A stretch of DNA of 64,000 nucleotides from Runella sp. SP2 (GTDB lineage: Bacteria > Bacteroidota > Bacteroidia > Cytophagales > Spirosomataceae), in assembly GCF_003711225.1 (NCBI RefSeq), contig NZ_CP031030.1, forward strand, positions 5,456,001-5,520,000, written 5' to 3'. Below are positions 53,344 to 61,628 of this stretch, one piece after another. Both the position numbers and the translations under genes were made by a program. The notes beneath the pieces are model-generated. The model was not told the origin of the DNA and searched no databases. It worked only from the letters and a program-made list of their open reading frames with translations. How positions within the stretch are numbered: the stretch's first letter is position 1; every line of letters starts with the position of its first letter.

Positions 53344-53898
53344 TTATTTTTTACCTTTTGTAAAGGGCATACCAAGAGATTTCAACAACTCGTAACTTTC
53401 TTCATCTGTCTTTGCAGAGGTTACGAATGTAATATCCATACCTGAAATCTTATTCACTTTGTCGATTTGAATTTCAGGAAAGATAATTTGCTCTTTTACA
53501 CCGAATGTGTAGTTACCGCGGCCATCAAAGCCTTTGTCGCTAATTCCTTGGAAGTCACGAACACGTGGTAAAGCGATGCTTGTTAGACGATCCAAGAATT
53601 CGTACATTTTGTCTCCACGAAGCGTTACTTTCACGCCGATTGGCATTTTTTCGCGTAACTTAAAGTTAGAGACCGCCTTCTTAGACATTGTTGGAACTGC
53701 CTTCTGACCTGCAATAAGCGTGATTTCTTCCAATCCAGCATCAATCAATTTCTTGTCAGATACTGCTGCACCGATACCCTTGTTGATAACAATCTTATCA
53801 AGGTGTGGTACTTGCATAATTGATTTGTATTGAAATTTCTCTTGCAAGTGAGATACGACTTCCTTCGTGTATTTCTCTTTTAATCTCGTAGTTGCCAT
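53344..53898 (-). CDS. rplE: 50S ribosomal protein L5
   Basis: The 184-residue protein has the L5 motifs [38 protein letters not shown] and the end [11 protein letters not shown]. It carries 5S rRNA with L18 and contacts tRNA in the P site. Confidence 0.97.
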   Translation of the reverse strand: MATTRLKEKYTKEVVSHLQEKFQYKSIMQVPHLDKIVINKGIGAAVSDKKLIDAGLEEITLIAGQKAVPTMSKKAVSNFKLREKMPIGVKVTLRGDKMYEFLDRLTSIALPRVRDFQGISDKGFDGRGNYTFGVKEQIIFPEIQIDKVNKISGMDITFVTSAKTDEESYELLKSLGMPFTKGKK

Positions 53899-53957
53899 TT
53901 TGATTATTAGTTTGTGGATTTCCGACCCACAGTTAATTTATAAGTGACAAACGAAAA

Positions 53958-54311
53958 CTACTTTGAAGGATCTGGAATAAACTTCCCTGATTCTTTTGAA
54001 TAGCGTTGTAGTTTCCCTTGCTCGTTGAGCTTGCGTCCTGTACGGGTTGGCTTACCAGTAGCTGGATCAATCAACATCAAGTTACTGATATGAATTGAGC
54101 CTTCTATCTTTTTAAGCTCACCTTGAGGATTCGCGGCAGTTGGTTTAACGTGTTTTGTGACAAGGTTAACACCTTCCACAATCGCACGCTGTTTCTCAAC
54201 CAACACTTTGGTGACTTTGCCCGACTGGCCTTTTGAGTTACCAGCTATCACTTCTACTGAGTCTCCAGTACGAATGTGTAACTTGGGCTGTTTGTTGAAT
54301 TTTCTTTCCAT
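53958..54311 (-). CDS. rplX: 50S ribosomal protein L24
   Basis: The 117-residue protein has the KOW motif ([22 protein letters not shown]) and the L24 core ([21 protein letters not shown]). It starts assembly of the large subunit. It follows rplN by 3 bases. Confidence 0.97.
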   Translation of the reverse strand: MERKFNKQPKLHIRTGDSVEVIAGNSKGQSGKVTKVLVEKQRAIVEGVNLVTKHVKPTAANPQGELKKIEGSIHISNLMLIDPATGKPTRTGRKLNEQGKLQRYSKESGKFIPDPSK

Positions 54312-54314
54312 TGC

Positions 54315-54683
54315 TTACAATACTTCAGGTGCCAATGAAACAATTTTCATAAAGTTTTTCTCACGCAACTCACGAGCAACGGGTCCGAAAATACGGGTAC
54401 CACGTGGTTCATCTTGGTTGTTGAGTAATACGACGGCGTTGTCCTCGAATCGAATGTAAGAACCATCTTTACGACGGATTTCTTTCTTGGTACGAACAAC
54501 AACGGCCTTAGAAACTGTACCTTTCTTTATGTTGCCCGAAGGAATTGCCTGTTTAACTGTCACCACAACTTTGTCACCAATAGATGCGTAGCGTTTGCCA
54601 GTACCACCCAATACACGGATGACAAGTACTTCTTTCGCTCCACTATTATCAGCAACAGACAGTCTTGATTCTTGCTGTACCAT
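54315..54683 (-). CDS. rplN: 50S ribosomal protein L14
   Basis: The 122-residue protein starts [20 protein letters not shown] and has the L14 motif ([20 protein letters not shown]) and end [10 protein letters not shown]. It forms part of the inter-subunit bridge. It lies 2 bases after rpsQ. Confidence 0.97.
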   Translation of the reverse strand: MVQQESRLSVADNSGAKEVLVIRVLGGTGKRYASIGDKVVVTVKQAIPSGNIKKGTVSKAVVVRTKKEIRRKDGSYIRFEDNAVVLLNNQDEPRGTRIFGPVARELREKNFMKIVSLAPEVL

Positions 54684-54685
54684 TG

Positions 54686-54964
54686 TTATTTCGCTTTTTC
54701 AATGATTTCGACTAATCTCCAACGCTTATTCTTACTGAGTGGGCGTGTTTCCATTACGCGAATTGTATCGCCGATTCCACACTCATTATTTTCGTCATGC
54801 ACCATTAATTTGGTAGTTTTTTTCATAAACTTACCGTATTTCGGGTGCTTTACTTTACGCTCTACCGCGACAACGCAAGATTTCTCCATTTTGTTGCTTA
54901 CTACGCGGCCAACTCTGACTTTGCGTAAATTTCTTTCTACGGTTGTTTGTGCTGCTGCCTCCAT
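54686..54964 (-). CDS. rpsQ: 30S ribosomal protein S17
   Basis: The 92-residue OB-fold protein has the S17 motif ([20 protein letters not shown]) and the end [18 protein letters not shown]. It lies 39 bases after rpmC and directly before rplN. Confidence 0.97.
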   Translation of the reverse strand: MEAAAQTTVERNLRKVRVGRVVSNKMEKSCVVAVERKVKHPKYGKFMKKTTKLMVHDENNECGIGDTIRVMETRPLSKNKRWRLVEIIEKAK

Positions 54965-55003
54965 TGTGTCGGTTATTTTACAATTGGGGTCTCCTGACCA
55001 TTA

Positions 55004-55204
55004 TTACGCGCTTGCGACTTTATTTTTAGCCGACAATTCCGTGATCAACCTAGCTATTAGGCGGCGCGTATTGCGAATACGCATCGGGTTTTCGATCGGA
55101 GATACGGCATGAGCAAACTTTAACTTTAAAAGACGATCTTGCTCTTCAGCAATCGTTTGCGTCAATTGTTCTACCGTTAGCGCTTTTATTTCACTATTTT
55201 TCAT
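55004..55204 (-). CDS. rpmC: 50S ribosomal protein L29
   Basis: The 66-residue two-helix protein (KNSEIKALTVEQLTQTI; LLKLKFAHAVSPIENPMRIR) is L29, at the tunnel exit where trigger factor docks. It lies 11 bases after rplP. Confidence 0.96.
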   Translation of the reverse strand: MKNSEIKALTVEQLTQTIAEEQDRLLKLKFAHAVSPIENPMRIRNTRRLIARLITELSAKNKVASA

Positions 55205-55215
55205 TTGACTAATAC

Positions 55216-55650
55216 TTATTCTGCTTCTTCTTGATGATCGCGACGAACTACGAACTTAGTCTTAACGGGAAGCTTCTGAGCGGCTAGACGAAGAGCTTCA
55301 TTAGCTAATTCGAGTGACACACCTGTGGCTTCAAATAAGATTGTACCCGCTTTTACTGGGGCTACCCAATACTCAGGAGCACCTTTTCCTTTACCCATAC
55401 GTACTTCGAGAGGCTTCTTTGTGATTGGCTTATCTGGGAAGATACGAATCCAAACTTGACCTTCACGTTTCATTGCACGGGTAACTGAGATACGAGCTGC
55501 CTCAATCTGACGGGCTGTAATCCAGCCAGGTTCGAGCGCTTTAATGGCAAACGTACCGAAAGCAATTTGGTGGCCACGAGTAGCCATGCCTTTTTCAGAC
55601 CCTTTGCTTTTTTGTTGTTTGCGGAACTTGGTTCTTTTCGGTTGTAACAT
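55216..55650 (-). CDS. rplP: 50S ribosomal protein L16
   Basis: The 144-residue protein starts [16 protein letters not shown] and has [22 protein letters not shown], the L16 region that reaches the A-site tRNA. It follows rpsC by 50 bases. Confidence 0.97.
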   Translation of the reverse strand: MLQPKRTKFRKQQKSKGSEKGMATRGHQIAFGTFAIKALEPGWITARQIEAARISVTRAMKREGQVWIRIFPDKPITKKPLEVRMGKGKGAPEYWVAPVKAGTILFEATGVSLELANEALRLAAQKLPVKTKFVVRRDHQEEAE

Positions 55651-55700
55651 GGTTCAGCAGTATTATTCGGTGTCAACTAAGACCCGTTTGCTTTCGATAA

Positions 55701-56510
55701 TTACTTTTTCTTGTTACGGTTGTTGTTGTTGCGGTTTTTGTTGCCGCCACCGTTTCCACCACGACGGTCACCACCTTCGCGGTCACCACCACCTCTACGA
55801 CGGTCGCCACGCTCTCCGCCACGGTCATTTCCACCGCTACGTTCTGCTGCTGCTGCACCACCGCTGATTGGCGATAAGTCACGCTTTCCAAAGATTTCGC
55901 CTTTGAAAACCCATACTTTGATTCCAATCTTTCCATAGACGGTCAAAGCTTCTGAGATAGCGTAGTCGATGTCAGCGCGAAGAGTATGCAAAGGTACTCG
56001 ACCCTCTTTATACTCTTCAGTACGTGCCATTTCAGCACCACCTAAACGACCTGAAATCCGAACTTTGATACCTTGTGCTCCTACACGCATTGCTGAAGAA
56101 ATTGCTTGCTTCATAGCGCGACGATAAGAGATACGGTTTTCAAGTTGTTGAGCGATTGATTCACCTACCAATTTAGCATCAATTTCAGGACGCTTGATTT
56201 CGTAGATGTTGATTTGGATATCTTTACCCGTAATCTTTTTAAGCTCTTCTTTGATTTTATCTACCTCGTTTCCACCTTTACCGATTACGATACCTGGGCG
56301 AGCCGTGTGAATCGTAAGCGTAATGCGCTTCAAAGTACGTTCAATTACTACTTTAGAGATGGCGCCTTTTGGAATACGAGCGGAAATATATTTGCGGATC
56401 TGCTCATCTTCAATCAATTTGTCAGCAAACTCACGTCCGCCGTACCAGCTTGATTCCCAACCACGGACGATACCGAGTCGCAGACCTACAGGATTAACTT
56501 TCTGTCCCAT
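55701..56510 (-). CDS. rpsC: 30S ribosomal protein S3 with Gly/Arg/Asn-rich C-terminal tail
   Basis: Residues 1-215 are S3: [19 protein letters not shown], the KH domain with the GxxG loop ([18 protein letters not shown]) and the C-terminal domain ([22 protein letters not shown]). The last about 50 residues are low complexity ([29 protein letters not shown]), resembling RGG-type RNA-binding tails. S3 is part of the mRNA entry channel and helicase. Confidence 0.97.
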   Translation of the reverse strand: MGQKVNPVGLRLGIVRGWESSWYGGREFADKLIEDEQIRKYISARIPKGAISKVVIERTLKRITLTIHTARPGIVIGKGGNEVDKIKEELKKITGKDIQINIYEIKRPEIDAKLVGESIAQQLENRISYRRAMKQAISSAMRVGAQGIKVRISGRLGGAEMARTEEYKEGRVPLHTLRADIDYAISEALTVYGKIGIKVWVFKGEIFGKRDLSPISGGAAAAERSGGNDRGGERGDRRRGGGDREGGDRRGGNGGGNKNRNNNNRNKKK

Positions 56511-56525
56511 TCGTTATTGAAAATT

Positions 56526-56894
56526 TTAGGCTTCTTGTTGGATTAATTCTGCTGATGCATCATCTACCACAAGTGTAATGTGGTTTGAACGCTTACGAAC
56601 GCGATAGGCACGGCCTTGAGGAGCCGGACGCAGACGCTTCAACATAGTACCGCCGTCAACGAATACTGTCTTTACATACAGTTCAGCGTCTTCAAGTTTA
56701 ACATCCTCGTTGAGCTGTTGCCAGTTAGCTACGGCTGACATCAAAACTTTTTTCAAAACCGGAGCGGCAGCCTGTGGCTGATACTGCAAAATCGCCAATG
56801 CGCGGCTCACTTTCTGGCCCCGAATCATGTCGGCTACTAACCGCATTTTACGAGGTGAAGTGGGTACGTTTCTTAATATAGCTCTTGCTTCCAT
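56526..56894 (-). CDS. rplV: 50S ribosomal protein L22
   Basis: The 122-residue protein has the L22 sequence [21 protein letters not shown] and the loop [30 protein letters not shown] that lines the exit tunnel. It lies between rpsS and rpsC. Confidence 0.97.
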   Translation of the reverse strand: MEARAILRNVPTSPRKMRLVADMIRGQKVSRALAILQYQPQAAAPVLKKVLMSAVANWQQLNEDVKLEDAELYVKTVFVDGGTMLKRLRPAPQGRAYRVRKRSNHITLVVDDASAELIQQEA

Positions 56895-56911
56895 TTTCTT
56901 TGTGACTATTA

Positions 56912-57190
56912 CTATCGCTTACCTTTGTCCTTTTTGGCAATGTGCCCACGGAAATTGCGCGTAGGAGAGAATTCGCCCAACTTATGCCCAACCATGTTTT
57001 CGGTTACGTACACTGGGATAAACTTGTTTCCGTTGTGTACTGCAAAAGTGTGACCAATAAAATCTGGGGAGATTGTACTGCGTCTTGACCAAGTCTTGAT
57101 TACTGATTTCTTGCCCGAATCATTCATGGCATCTACTTTAATTTGCAGACGGAAATCAATGTATGGTCCTTTTTTTATCGAACGTCCCAT
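56912..57190 (-). CDS. rpsS: 30S ribosomal protein S19
   Basis: The 92-residue protein starts [18 protein letters not shown] and has [21 protein letters not shown] and [16 protein letters not shown], the full S19 signature. It works with S13 in the head of the subunit. It lies 10 bases after rplB. Confidence 0.97.
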   Translation of the reverse strand: MGRSIKKGPYIDFRLQIKVDAMNDSGKKSVIKTWSRRSTISPDFIGHTFAVHNGNKFIPVYVTENMVGHKLGEFSPTRNFRGHIAKKDKGKR

Positions 57191-57200
57191 TTATCTTCGA

Positions 57201-58025
57201 TTATTTTTTACGTTTGCTAATAATCAAACGGTTAGAATACTTTTTCGGAGTACGGGTCTTTTTACCCTTCGCATATAAGCCCGTACGAGAACGTGGGTGA
57301 CCACCTGACGCACGACCTTCACCACCACCCATTGGGTGATCGACTGGGTTCATCGCAACCCCACGTACACGTGGACGAATACCTAACCAACGTTTACGAC
57401 CCGCCTTACCAAGGCTCACGTTCATGTGATCGGGGTTAGATACTGAACCTACCGTTGCCTTACATACTGCAAGAACCATCCGCATTTCGCTTGATGGCAT
57501 ACGCAATACTGCATATTTACCATCGCGAGCTACTAACTGAGCATAAGTTCCCGCACTACGAACGAGCTGACCTCCTTTACCTGGGTGCAATTCCACATTG
57601 TGGACGATTGTACCAATTGGCATCACAGCAAGCGGAAGAGCGTTTCCTACTTCTGGAGCTACTTCGCTTCCAGAGATAATTGTTTGTCCTACAGCAATAC
57701 CTTGTGGGGCAAGGATGTAGCGTTTTTCACCATCTTGGTACTCTACCAATGCGATACGAGCAGAACGGTTTGGATCGTATTCTACTGTCATTACAGTACC
57801 TGGTACGTCCAATTTATTACGCTTGAAATCGATGATACGGTACATGCGCTTGTGACCACCGCCAATGTAACGAGCTGTACGACGACCTTGGCTGTTACGT
57901 CCACCTGTCTTTTTGATAGGGGCTAACAAGCTTTTTTCTGGCTTGTCGGTCGTAATTTCGTCAAACGACGGAGCCGTACGGTAGCGCTGACCTGGAGTTG
58001 TTGGTTTGAGCTTAATGACTCCCAT
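57201..58025 (-). CDS. rplB: 50S ribosomal protein L2
   Basis: The 274-residue protein has both L2 domains ([21 protein letters not shown] and the C-terminal [20 protein letters not shown], which includes the conserved His near the peptidyl-transferase centre). It follows rplW by 36 bases. Confidence 0.98.
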   Translation of the reverse strand: MGVIKLKPTTPGQRYRTAPSFDEITTDKPEKSLLAPIKKTGGRNSQGRRTARYIGGGHKRMYRIIDFKRNKLDVPGTVMTVEYDPNRSARIALVEYQDGEKRYILAPQGIAVGQTIISGSEVAPEVGNALPLAVMPIGTIVHNVELHPGKGGQLVRSAGTYAQLVARDGKYAVLRMPSSEMRMVLAVCKATVGSVSNPDHMNVSLGKAGRKRWLGIRPRVRGVAMNPVDHPMGGGEGRASGGHPRSRTGLYAKGKKTRTPKKYSNRLIISKRKK

Positions 58026-58061
58026 TGTTGTTGTTCAATTATTTGCTACTTCAACGGTTTA

Positions 58062-58352
58062 TTAAACAATATCAGCGTAGATATCAATAATCTCGCCTGC
58101 TTTCAATGTCACAATGGCCTTTTTGTACGTTGAAGTAATACCACTAATGGCCTTACCGCGTGACATTCTTGTTTTCTTTCTACCAATCGAGCGCATTGTA
58201 TCTACGCTTGCTACCTTAACGCCGTACATCTTTTCGATGGCATTGGCGATTTCAATTTTATTGGCAGTTTTTGTTACCTCAAATACATACTTGCCCAAGT
58301 TGCTAAGAGCAGTAGCTTTTTCGGTCAATATTGGTCGCTTAAGTACACTCAT
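58062..58352 (-). CDS. rplW: 50S ribosomal protein L23
   Basis: The 96-residue protein starts SVLKRPILTEKATALSNLGKY and ends AIVTLKAGEIIDIYADIV. L23 is the main docking site for trigger factor and SRP. It lies 4 bases after rplD. Confidence 0.97.
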   Translation of the reverse strand: MSVLKRPILTEKATALSNLGKYVFEVTKTANKIEIANAIEKMYGVKVASVDTMRSIGRKKTRMSRGKAISGITSTYKKAIVTLKAGEIIDIYADIV

Positions 58353-58356
58353 TGTC

Positions 58357-58986
58357 TTACTTGTTCAAGAGATTTTCTAACTTCGACACCGCTGTTTCAC
58401 TGATTAACAACACCTCAGCATTGATAAGGTCGTATGTATTAACATCACCTGCTGTAGTAATATTTGTCTTAGGAATGTTACGTCCTGACAAATACACATT
58501 GTTATTGTATTCTGGCAAAATAAGAAGTGTTTTCTTACCAGTAAGTGAAAGCGCGCTCAAAAACGAAAGGTATTGTTTTGTTTTTGGAGCATCAAACGTA
58601 AAGTCTTCTACTACCGAAATACCATTTGCTTTAGCTTTCTGTGAAAGCACTGACTTACGCGCCAACGCTTTTACTTTTTTATTCAATTTGAAGCTATAAT
58701 CGCGTGGTCTAGGACCGAATACACGTCCACCACCTACGAATACTGGCGACTTGATTGAACCCGCACGAGCTCCACCAGTTCCCTTTTGGCGCTTGATTTT
58801 TCTAGTTGAATAAGAAACCTCGGCACGCTCTTTTGACTTGTGAGTACCTTGACGTTGATTGGCCAAGTACTGTTTCACATCCAAATATACTACGTGCTCA
58901 TTTGGCTCGATGCCGAACACTTCATCGGAAAGAGAGACTGTTTTACCAGTCGCTTGTCCTTTTATATTTAATACTGAAAGTTCCAT
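58357..58986 (-). CDS. rplD: 50S ribosomal protein L4
   Basis: The 209-residue protein starts at the ATG at 58986 ([18 protein letters not shown]), has the extended loop [22 protein letters not shown] reaching the tunnel and the core domain ending [10 protein letters not shown] longer in-frame ATG at 59022 overlaps rplC and is less likely. L4 represses the S10 operon in E. coli; whether it does so here is unknown. Confidence 0.97.
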   Translation of the reverse strand: MELSVLNIKGQATGKTVSLSDEVFGIEPNEHVVYLDVKQYLANQRQGTHKSKERAEVSYSTRKIKRQKGTGGARAGSIKSPVFVGGGRVFGPRPRDYSFKLNKKVKALARKSVLSQKAKANGISVVEDFTFDAPKTKQYLSFLSALSLTGKKTLLILPEYNNNVYLSGRNIPKTNITTAGDVNTYDLINAEVLLISETAVSKLENLLNK

Positions 58987-59011
58987 TGTCTTGATTCGCC
59001 GTTGCGATTGA

Positions 59012-59632
59012 TTACTTTTCAATGATTACAAACGAATTCTTCGCACCTGGCACTGAGCCACTGATAACGACGATATTCTGCCCAGGGATTACCTTCAACA
59101 CTTTAAGGTTTTGCACCTTCACGCGGTTGTTACCCATACGACCTGCCATGCGAATTCCTTTGAATACACGCGACGGAAACGAACAAGCCCCAATCGAACC
59201 TGGGTGACGTTGACGGTTGTGCTGACCGTGAGTTTGGCCTCCAACCCCACCAAAGCCATGACGCTTTACAACACCTTGAAAACCACGACCTTTGGCAGTT
59301 CCAACCACATCCACAAAGTCTCCTTCAATAAAAACGTCAGCAACTTCTAGCGTCTGACCCAAAGCAAGTTCTTGTGTGAACTCTTTGAACTCGACGAGCT
59401 TGCGCTTAGGAGTAGTTCCTGCTTTCTTGAAGTGACCCATGAGCGGTTGAGTCGTGTGCTTTTCTTTCTTCTCACCGAAACCGAGCTGAATAGCTTGGTA
59501 TCCATCGGTTTCTTCGGTTTTTACTTGCGTTACTACACAAGGACCAGCTTCAATAACCGTACACGCCAGAGCCTGCCCGTCCGCATTGTACACGCTTGTC
59601 ATTCCGATTTTTTTTCCTATTAAACCAGACAT
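59012..59632 (-). CDS. rplC: 50S ribosomal protein L3
   Basis: The 206-residue protein starts [21 protein letters not shown] and has [21 protein letters not shown], the region near the peptidyl-transferase centre. It is the first gene of the ribosomal cluster here. rpsJ (S10), which usually precedes it, is not in the window. A consensus-like promoter lies about 50 bases upstream. Confidence 0.97.
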   Translation of the reverse strand: MSGLIGKKIGMTSVYNADGQALACTVIEAGPCVVTQVKTEETDGYQAIQLGFGEKKEKHTTQPLMGHFKKAGTTPKRKLVEFKEFTQELALGQTLEVADVFIEGDFVDVVGTAKGRGFQGVVKRHGFGGVGGQTHGQHNRQRHPGSIGACSFPSRVFKGIRMAGRMGNNRVKVQNLKVLKVIPGQNIVVISGSVPGAKNSFVIIEK

Positions 59633-59680
59633 CTTTTTGATTTACAGCAGGTTATACAATTTATTTTACAAAATGGACTG

Positions 59681-59712
59681 CAAAGGTCAACATTATATTT
59701 TTGCATTCCAAA
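59681..59712 (-). promoter_or_regulatory. Promoter of the ribosomal cluster (rplC)
   Basis: On the minus strand TTTG (59712-59709), a 20-base spacer and GACCTTTG (59688-59681) match the Bacteroidota elements apart from the first base of the -7 element. The expected start of transcription leaves a leader of roughly 40 bases before rplC. Confidence 0.7.
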
Positions 59713-59743
59713 TTAGCCTTCGTATTTATTTTCTGAGAGACAC

Positions 59744-59774
59744 AAAAAAAGTCAGATGATAGAACACCTGACTT
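59744..59774 (-). terminator. Intrinsic terminator upstream of rplC
   Basis: On the minus strand a 10-bp stem (AAGTCAGGTG/CATCTGACTT, one G-T pair) with loop TTCTAT is followed by seven T. It lies upstream of the proximal rplC promoter and would stop transcription coming from further upstream. Confidence 0.85.
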
Positions 59775-59898
59775 CAGTTGCAACCAAATTAAAGCTAGCA
59801 AACTAGCTAATTTTTGCTTTGAACTCAGATGCGGTTTCCTTAATTCAGGACCTTCACCCAATGTATGTCTTGACTAGAAAATATACGTCTTTTGAAAA
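59744..59898 (-). ncRNA. Candidate small RNA or attenuated leader upstream of rplC
   Basis: A promoter-like pair (GTTG at 59936-59933, 20-base spacer, GACCTTTG at 59912-59905) precedes a segment of about 155 bases. On the minus strand this segment contains a hairpin around AATTAGCTAG/CTAGCTTTAATT (about 59782-59807) and ends in a clear terminator, AAGTCAGGTG/CATCTGACTT (59774-59749) followed by T7. No coding sequence fits inside. It could be an independent small RNA or the attenuated first part of a longer ribosomal leader. I could not match it to a known RNA family by eye. Confidence 0.5.
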
Positions 59899-60019
59899 GG
59901 CTTGCAAAGGTCTTAATTATTATTCAATATTACAACACATTACAGCAAAAAAGAAAAAATATTTTTTTGTTTTTGAGGCAGTTACGGCTTCTTTTCGCAA
60001 AATCTACCTAAATCCATAT

Positions 60020-60027
60020 TAACTTTG
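60020..60027 (+). promoter_or_regulatory. -7 element of the DUF6089-like gene promoter
   Basis: TAACTTTG is an exact TAnnTTTG match, 52 bases before the start codon. No TTTG stands at the usual distance upstream; TTTT at 59992-59995 is the nearest candidate, with a long spacer. Confidence 0.5.
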
Positions 60028-60079
60028 GCATCATTTTCGTTATTGTCGCTGTAAACATACGAGGCTTAACCCGTAAAAT

Positions 60080-60943
60080 ATGACACAACTCCCTCTTCGA
60101 TTGGCTAGTTTGTTGGTATGTGTGATTGGTTCTGTATCTGTTCTAGCCCAATCCTCCCGTAATTCTCACCTGTATCGTAATACTCCTGCTTTTGGGATTA
60201 TAAAACTTAGTGTGGGAACTGGTATTTCGTATTACATGGGCGACATGCGCGCTAAGACTGATTTGCGCTTTATTCAACCTCACATTGCTGCGGCCATTAC
60301 TTATCGTTTGGCCGAACGTTTTTCTGTACGCGGAGAAATTGATTTTTATCGTATTTCTGGAAAACAAGAAGGTGGGCCTATTTGGTACAATAATCTTTCG
60401 TTTCGTTCTGACAATCCTGCTGGGTATGTGGGCCTACAAGCAGATTTGTTCCGTTATCACGACGAACGGGCAGTGAATCCTTATTTATTTGGTGGAATTG
60501 GAATCACTCGCATTACGCCTAAAGCGCAGTATCAAGGAACTTGGCATAGCCTTGCACCGCTCCAAACAGAAGGTGTTGCGTATAAACGCAATGTGCGCAT
60601 TGGGGTCATCGGGATTGGTACCTCTTGGAAATACAACGAGCGCTGGAGTTTTGCCGTCGAGTTGAGTAATAATTACGCCAATTCTGATTATTTGGACGAT
60701 GTCAGTACAGTTTATCCCAATCCAACAGGAATGTCTGAACTTGCACTCCAACTTTCTGACCGCCGCCCAGAGCTTGACCCTGCGACACTTCCAACAGGGT
60801 TTCCTGTTAGAAATGAGGCAGGTGCGCAACGTGGAAACCCTAAAGTAAAAGATTCGTACGGTTTTTTATCGTTTCGGGCAGAATATCTCTTGGGAACCCA
60901 AGCTCGCCGTGCGGAGCGCCGAAAACTTAAATGTTATTATTGA
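60080..60943 (+). CDS. DUF6089-like outer-membrane beta-barrel protein
   Basis: The 287-residue protein has a signal peptide (LLVCVIGSVSVLAQ) and a chain of strands with aromatic ends (GIIKLSVGTGISYYMGDM, HIAAAITYRLAERFSVRGEIDFYR, YVGLQADLFRYH, NPYLFGGIGITRITPKA, WSFAVELSNNYANSDYLDDV), the pattern of DUF6089/PorG-like barrels linked to T9SS and gliding in Bacteroidota. The last strand is SYGFLSFRAEYLL followed by a basic tail. The function here is inferred only from the family. Confidence 0.75.
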   Translation: MTQLPLRLASLLVCVIGSVSVLAQSSRNSHLYRNTPAFGIIKLSVGTGISYYMGDMRAKTDLRFIQPHIAAAITYRLAERFSVRGEIDFYRISGKQEGGPIWYNNLSFRSDNPAGYVGLQADLFRYHDERAVNPYLFGGIGITRITPKAQYQGTWHSLAPLQTEGVAYKRNVRIGVIGIGTSWKYNERWSFAVELSNNYANSDYLDDVSTVYPNPTGMSELALQLSDRRPELDPATLPTGFPVRNEAGAQRGNPKVKDSYGFLSFRAEYLLGTQARRAERRKLKCYY

Positions 60944-60979
60944 CGATTATCAGCGACGACCAAGGAATGTCAACTATGT

Positions 60980-61603
60980 TCAAATTAATTTTTCTTTGCG
61001 CGCTTTTTCAATCGCTTCCGCTTTGGAATGAACCTCTAACTTCCAATAAATATTTTTGATGTGAGTCCGAATCGTTTCTTTGTCAACAAACAGTTCATCA
61101 GCAATGGTCGTGTAGCTTTTTCCTTGGGCAATTCGCTCTAATACTTCCGTTTCGCGGGCAGTAAGGGGCGATTGGTAATTTTTTTGGAAGGAAGCAACCA
61201 CCATTCGAGCAATATTGGTACTCATGGGAGCTCCGCCTTGGCGGATTTCTCGAATGGCGTCAATCAAACGACTTGGGGGCATATTTTTGGTCAAATAACC
61301 TCCAGCTCCTGCACACAATGCCTTAAATACTAACCCATCGTTTTCATATACCGTCACAACGATGAGCTGAGTTTGGGGACGGAGCTTTTTGGTACGTTCA
61401 ATCCCTTCCACTCCTCCCATGCGAGGTAATTCCAAATCCATTAATACCACATCAGGGCGGTCGGTGGCCAGATTTTTGAGGTAATCTTCACAGTTAGAAT
61501 AGGCTCCTACCACCTCAAAATCAGAAGTTTGACTTAAAAGTGCTGCAAAGCCTTCTCGGATAATGTAGTCGTCTTCGACCAAACAAAGGCGTGTTTTTAT
61601 CAT
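60980..61603 (-). CDS. NarL/LuxR-family response regulator
   Basis: The 207-residue protein has a receiver domain with the acidic pair (LVEDD), phosphorylation site Asp56 (VVLMDLELPRMGG) and Lys in YLTKNMPP, and a C-terminal LuxR-type helix-turn-helix (LTARETEVLERIAQGKSYTTIADEL, then ETIRTHIKNIYWKLEV). It lies 25 bases downstream of a sensor kinase with a HisKA_3 domain and is its obvious partner. Confidence 0.93.
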   Translation of the reverse strand: MIKTRLCLVEDDYIIREGFAALLSQTSDFEVVGAYSNCEDYLKNLATDRPDVVLMDLELPRMGGVEGIERTKKLRPQTQLIVVTVYENDGLVFKALCAGAGGYLTKNMPPSRLIDAIREIRQGGAPMSTNIARMVVASFQKNYQSPLTARETEVLERIAQGKSYTTIADELFVDKETIRTHIKNIYWKLEVHSKAEAIEKARKEKLI

Positions 61604-61628
61604 ATTAAGTAACTGATTTTTAGTTTAA

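Larger units (their letters stand above)
59633..60079. other. Intergenic control region between rplC and the DUF6089-like gene
   Basis: This 447-base AT-rich stretch has no convincing protein gene. It holds the rplC promoter, a strong minus-strand terminator, a second minus-strand promoter about 160 bases further upstream, and an exact -7 element (TAACTTTG, 60020-60027) facing the plus-strand gene. A 66-residue minus-strand frame (59661-59861) crosses the terminator and is probably not a gene. Confidence 0.8.

Noticed and set aside
55711-55938. Pro/Arg/Leu-rich plus-strand frame opposite rpsC
   Set aside because: It is the complement of the low-complexity S3 tail, not a gene.
59661-59861. 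66-residue minus-strand frame upstream of rplC
   Set aside because: It crosses a strong intrinsic terminator and a promoter, has no domain or signal, and is better explained as part of a non-coding leader.
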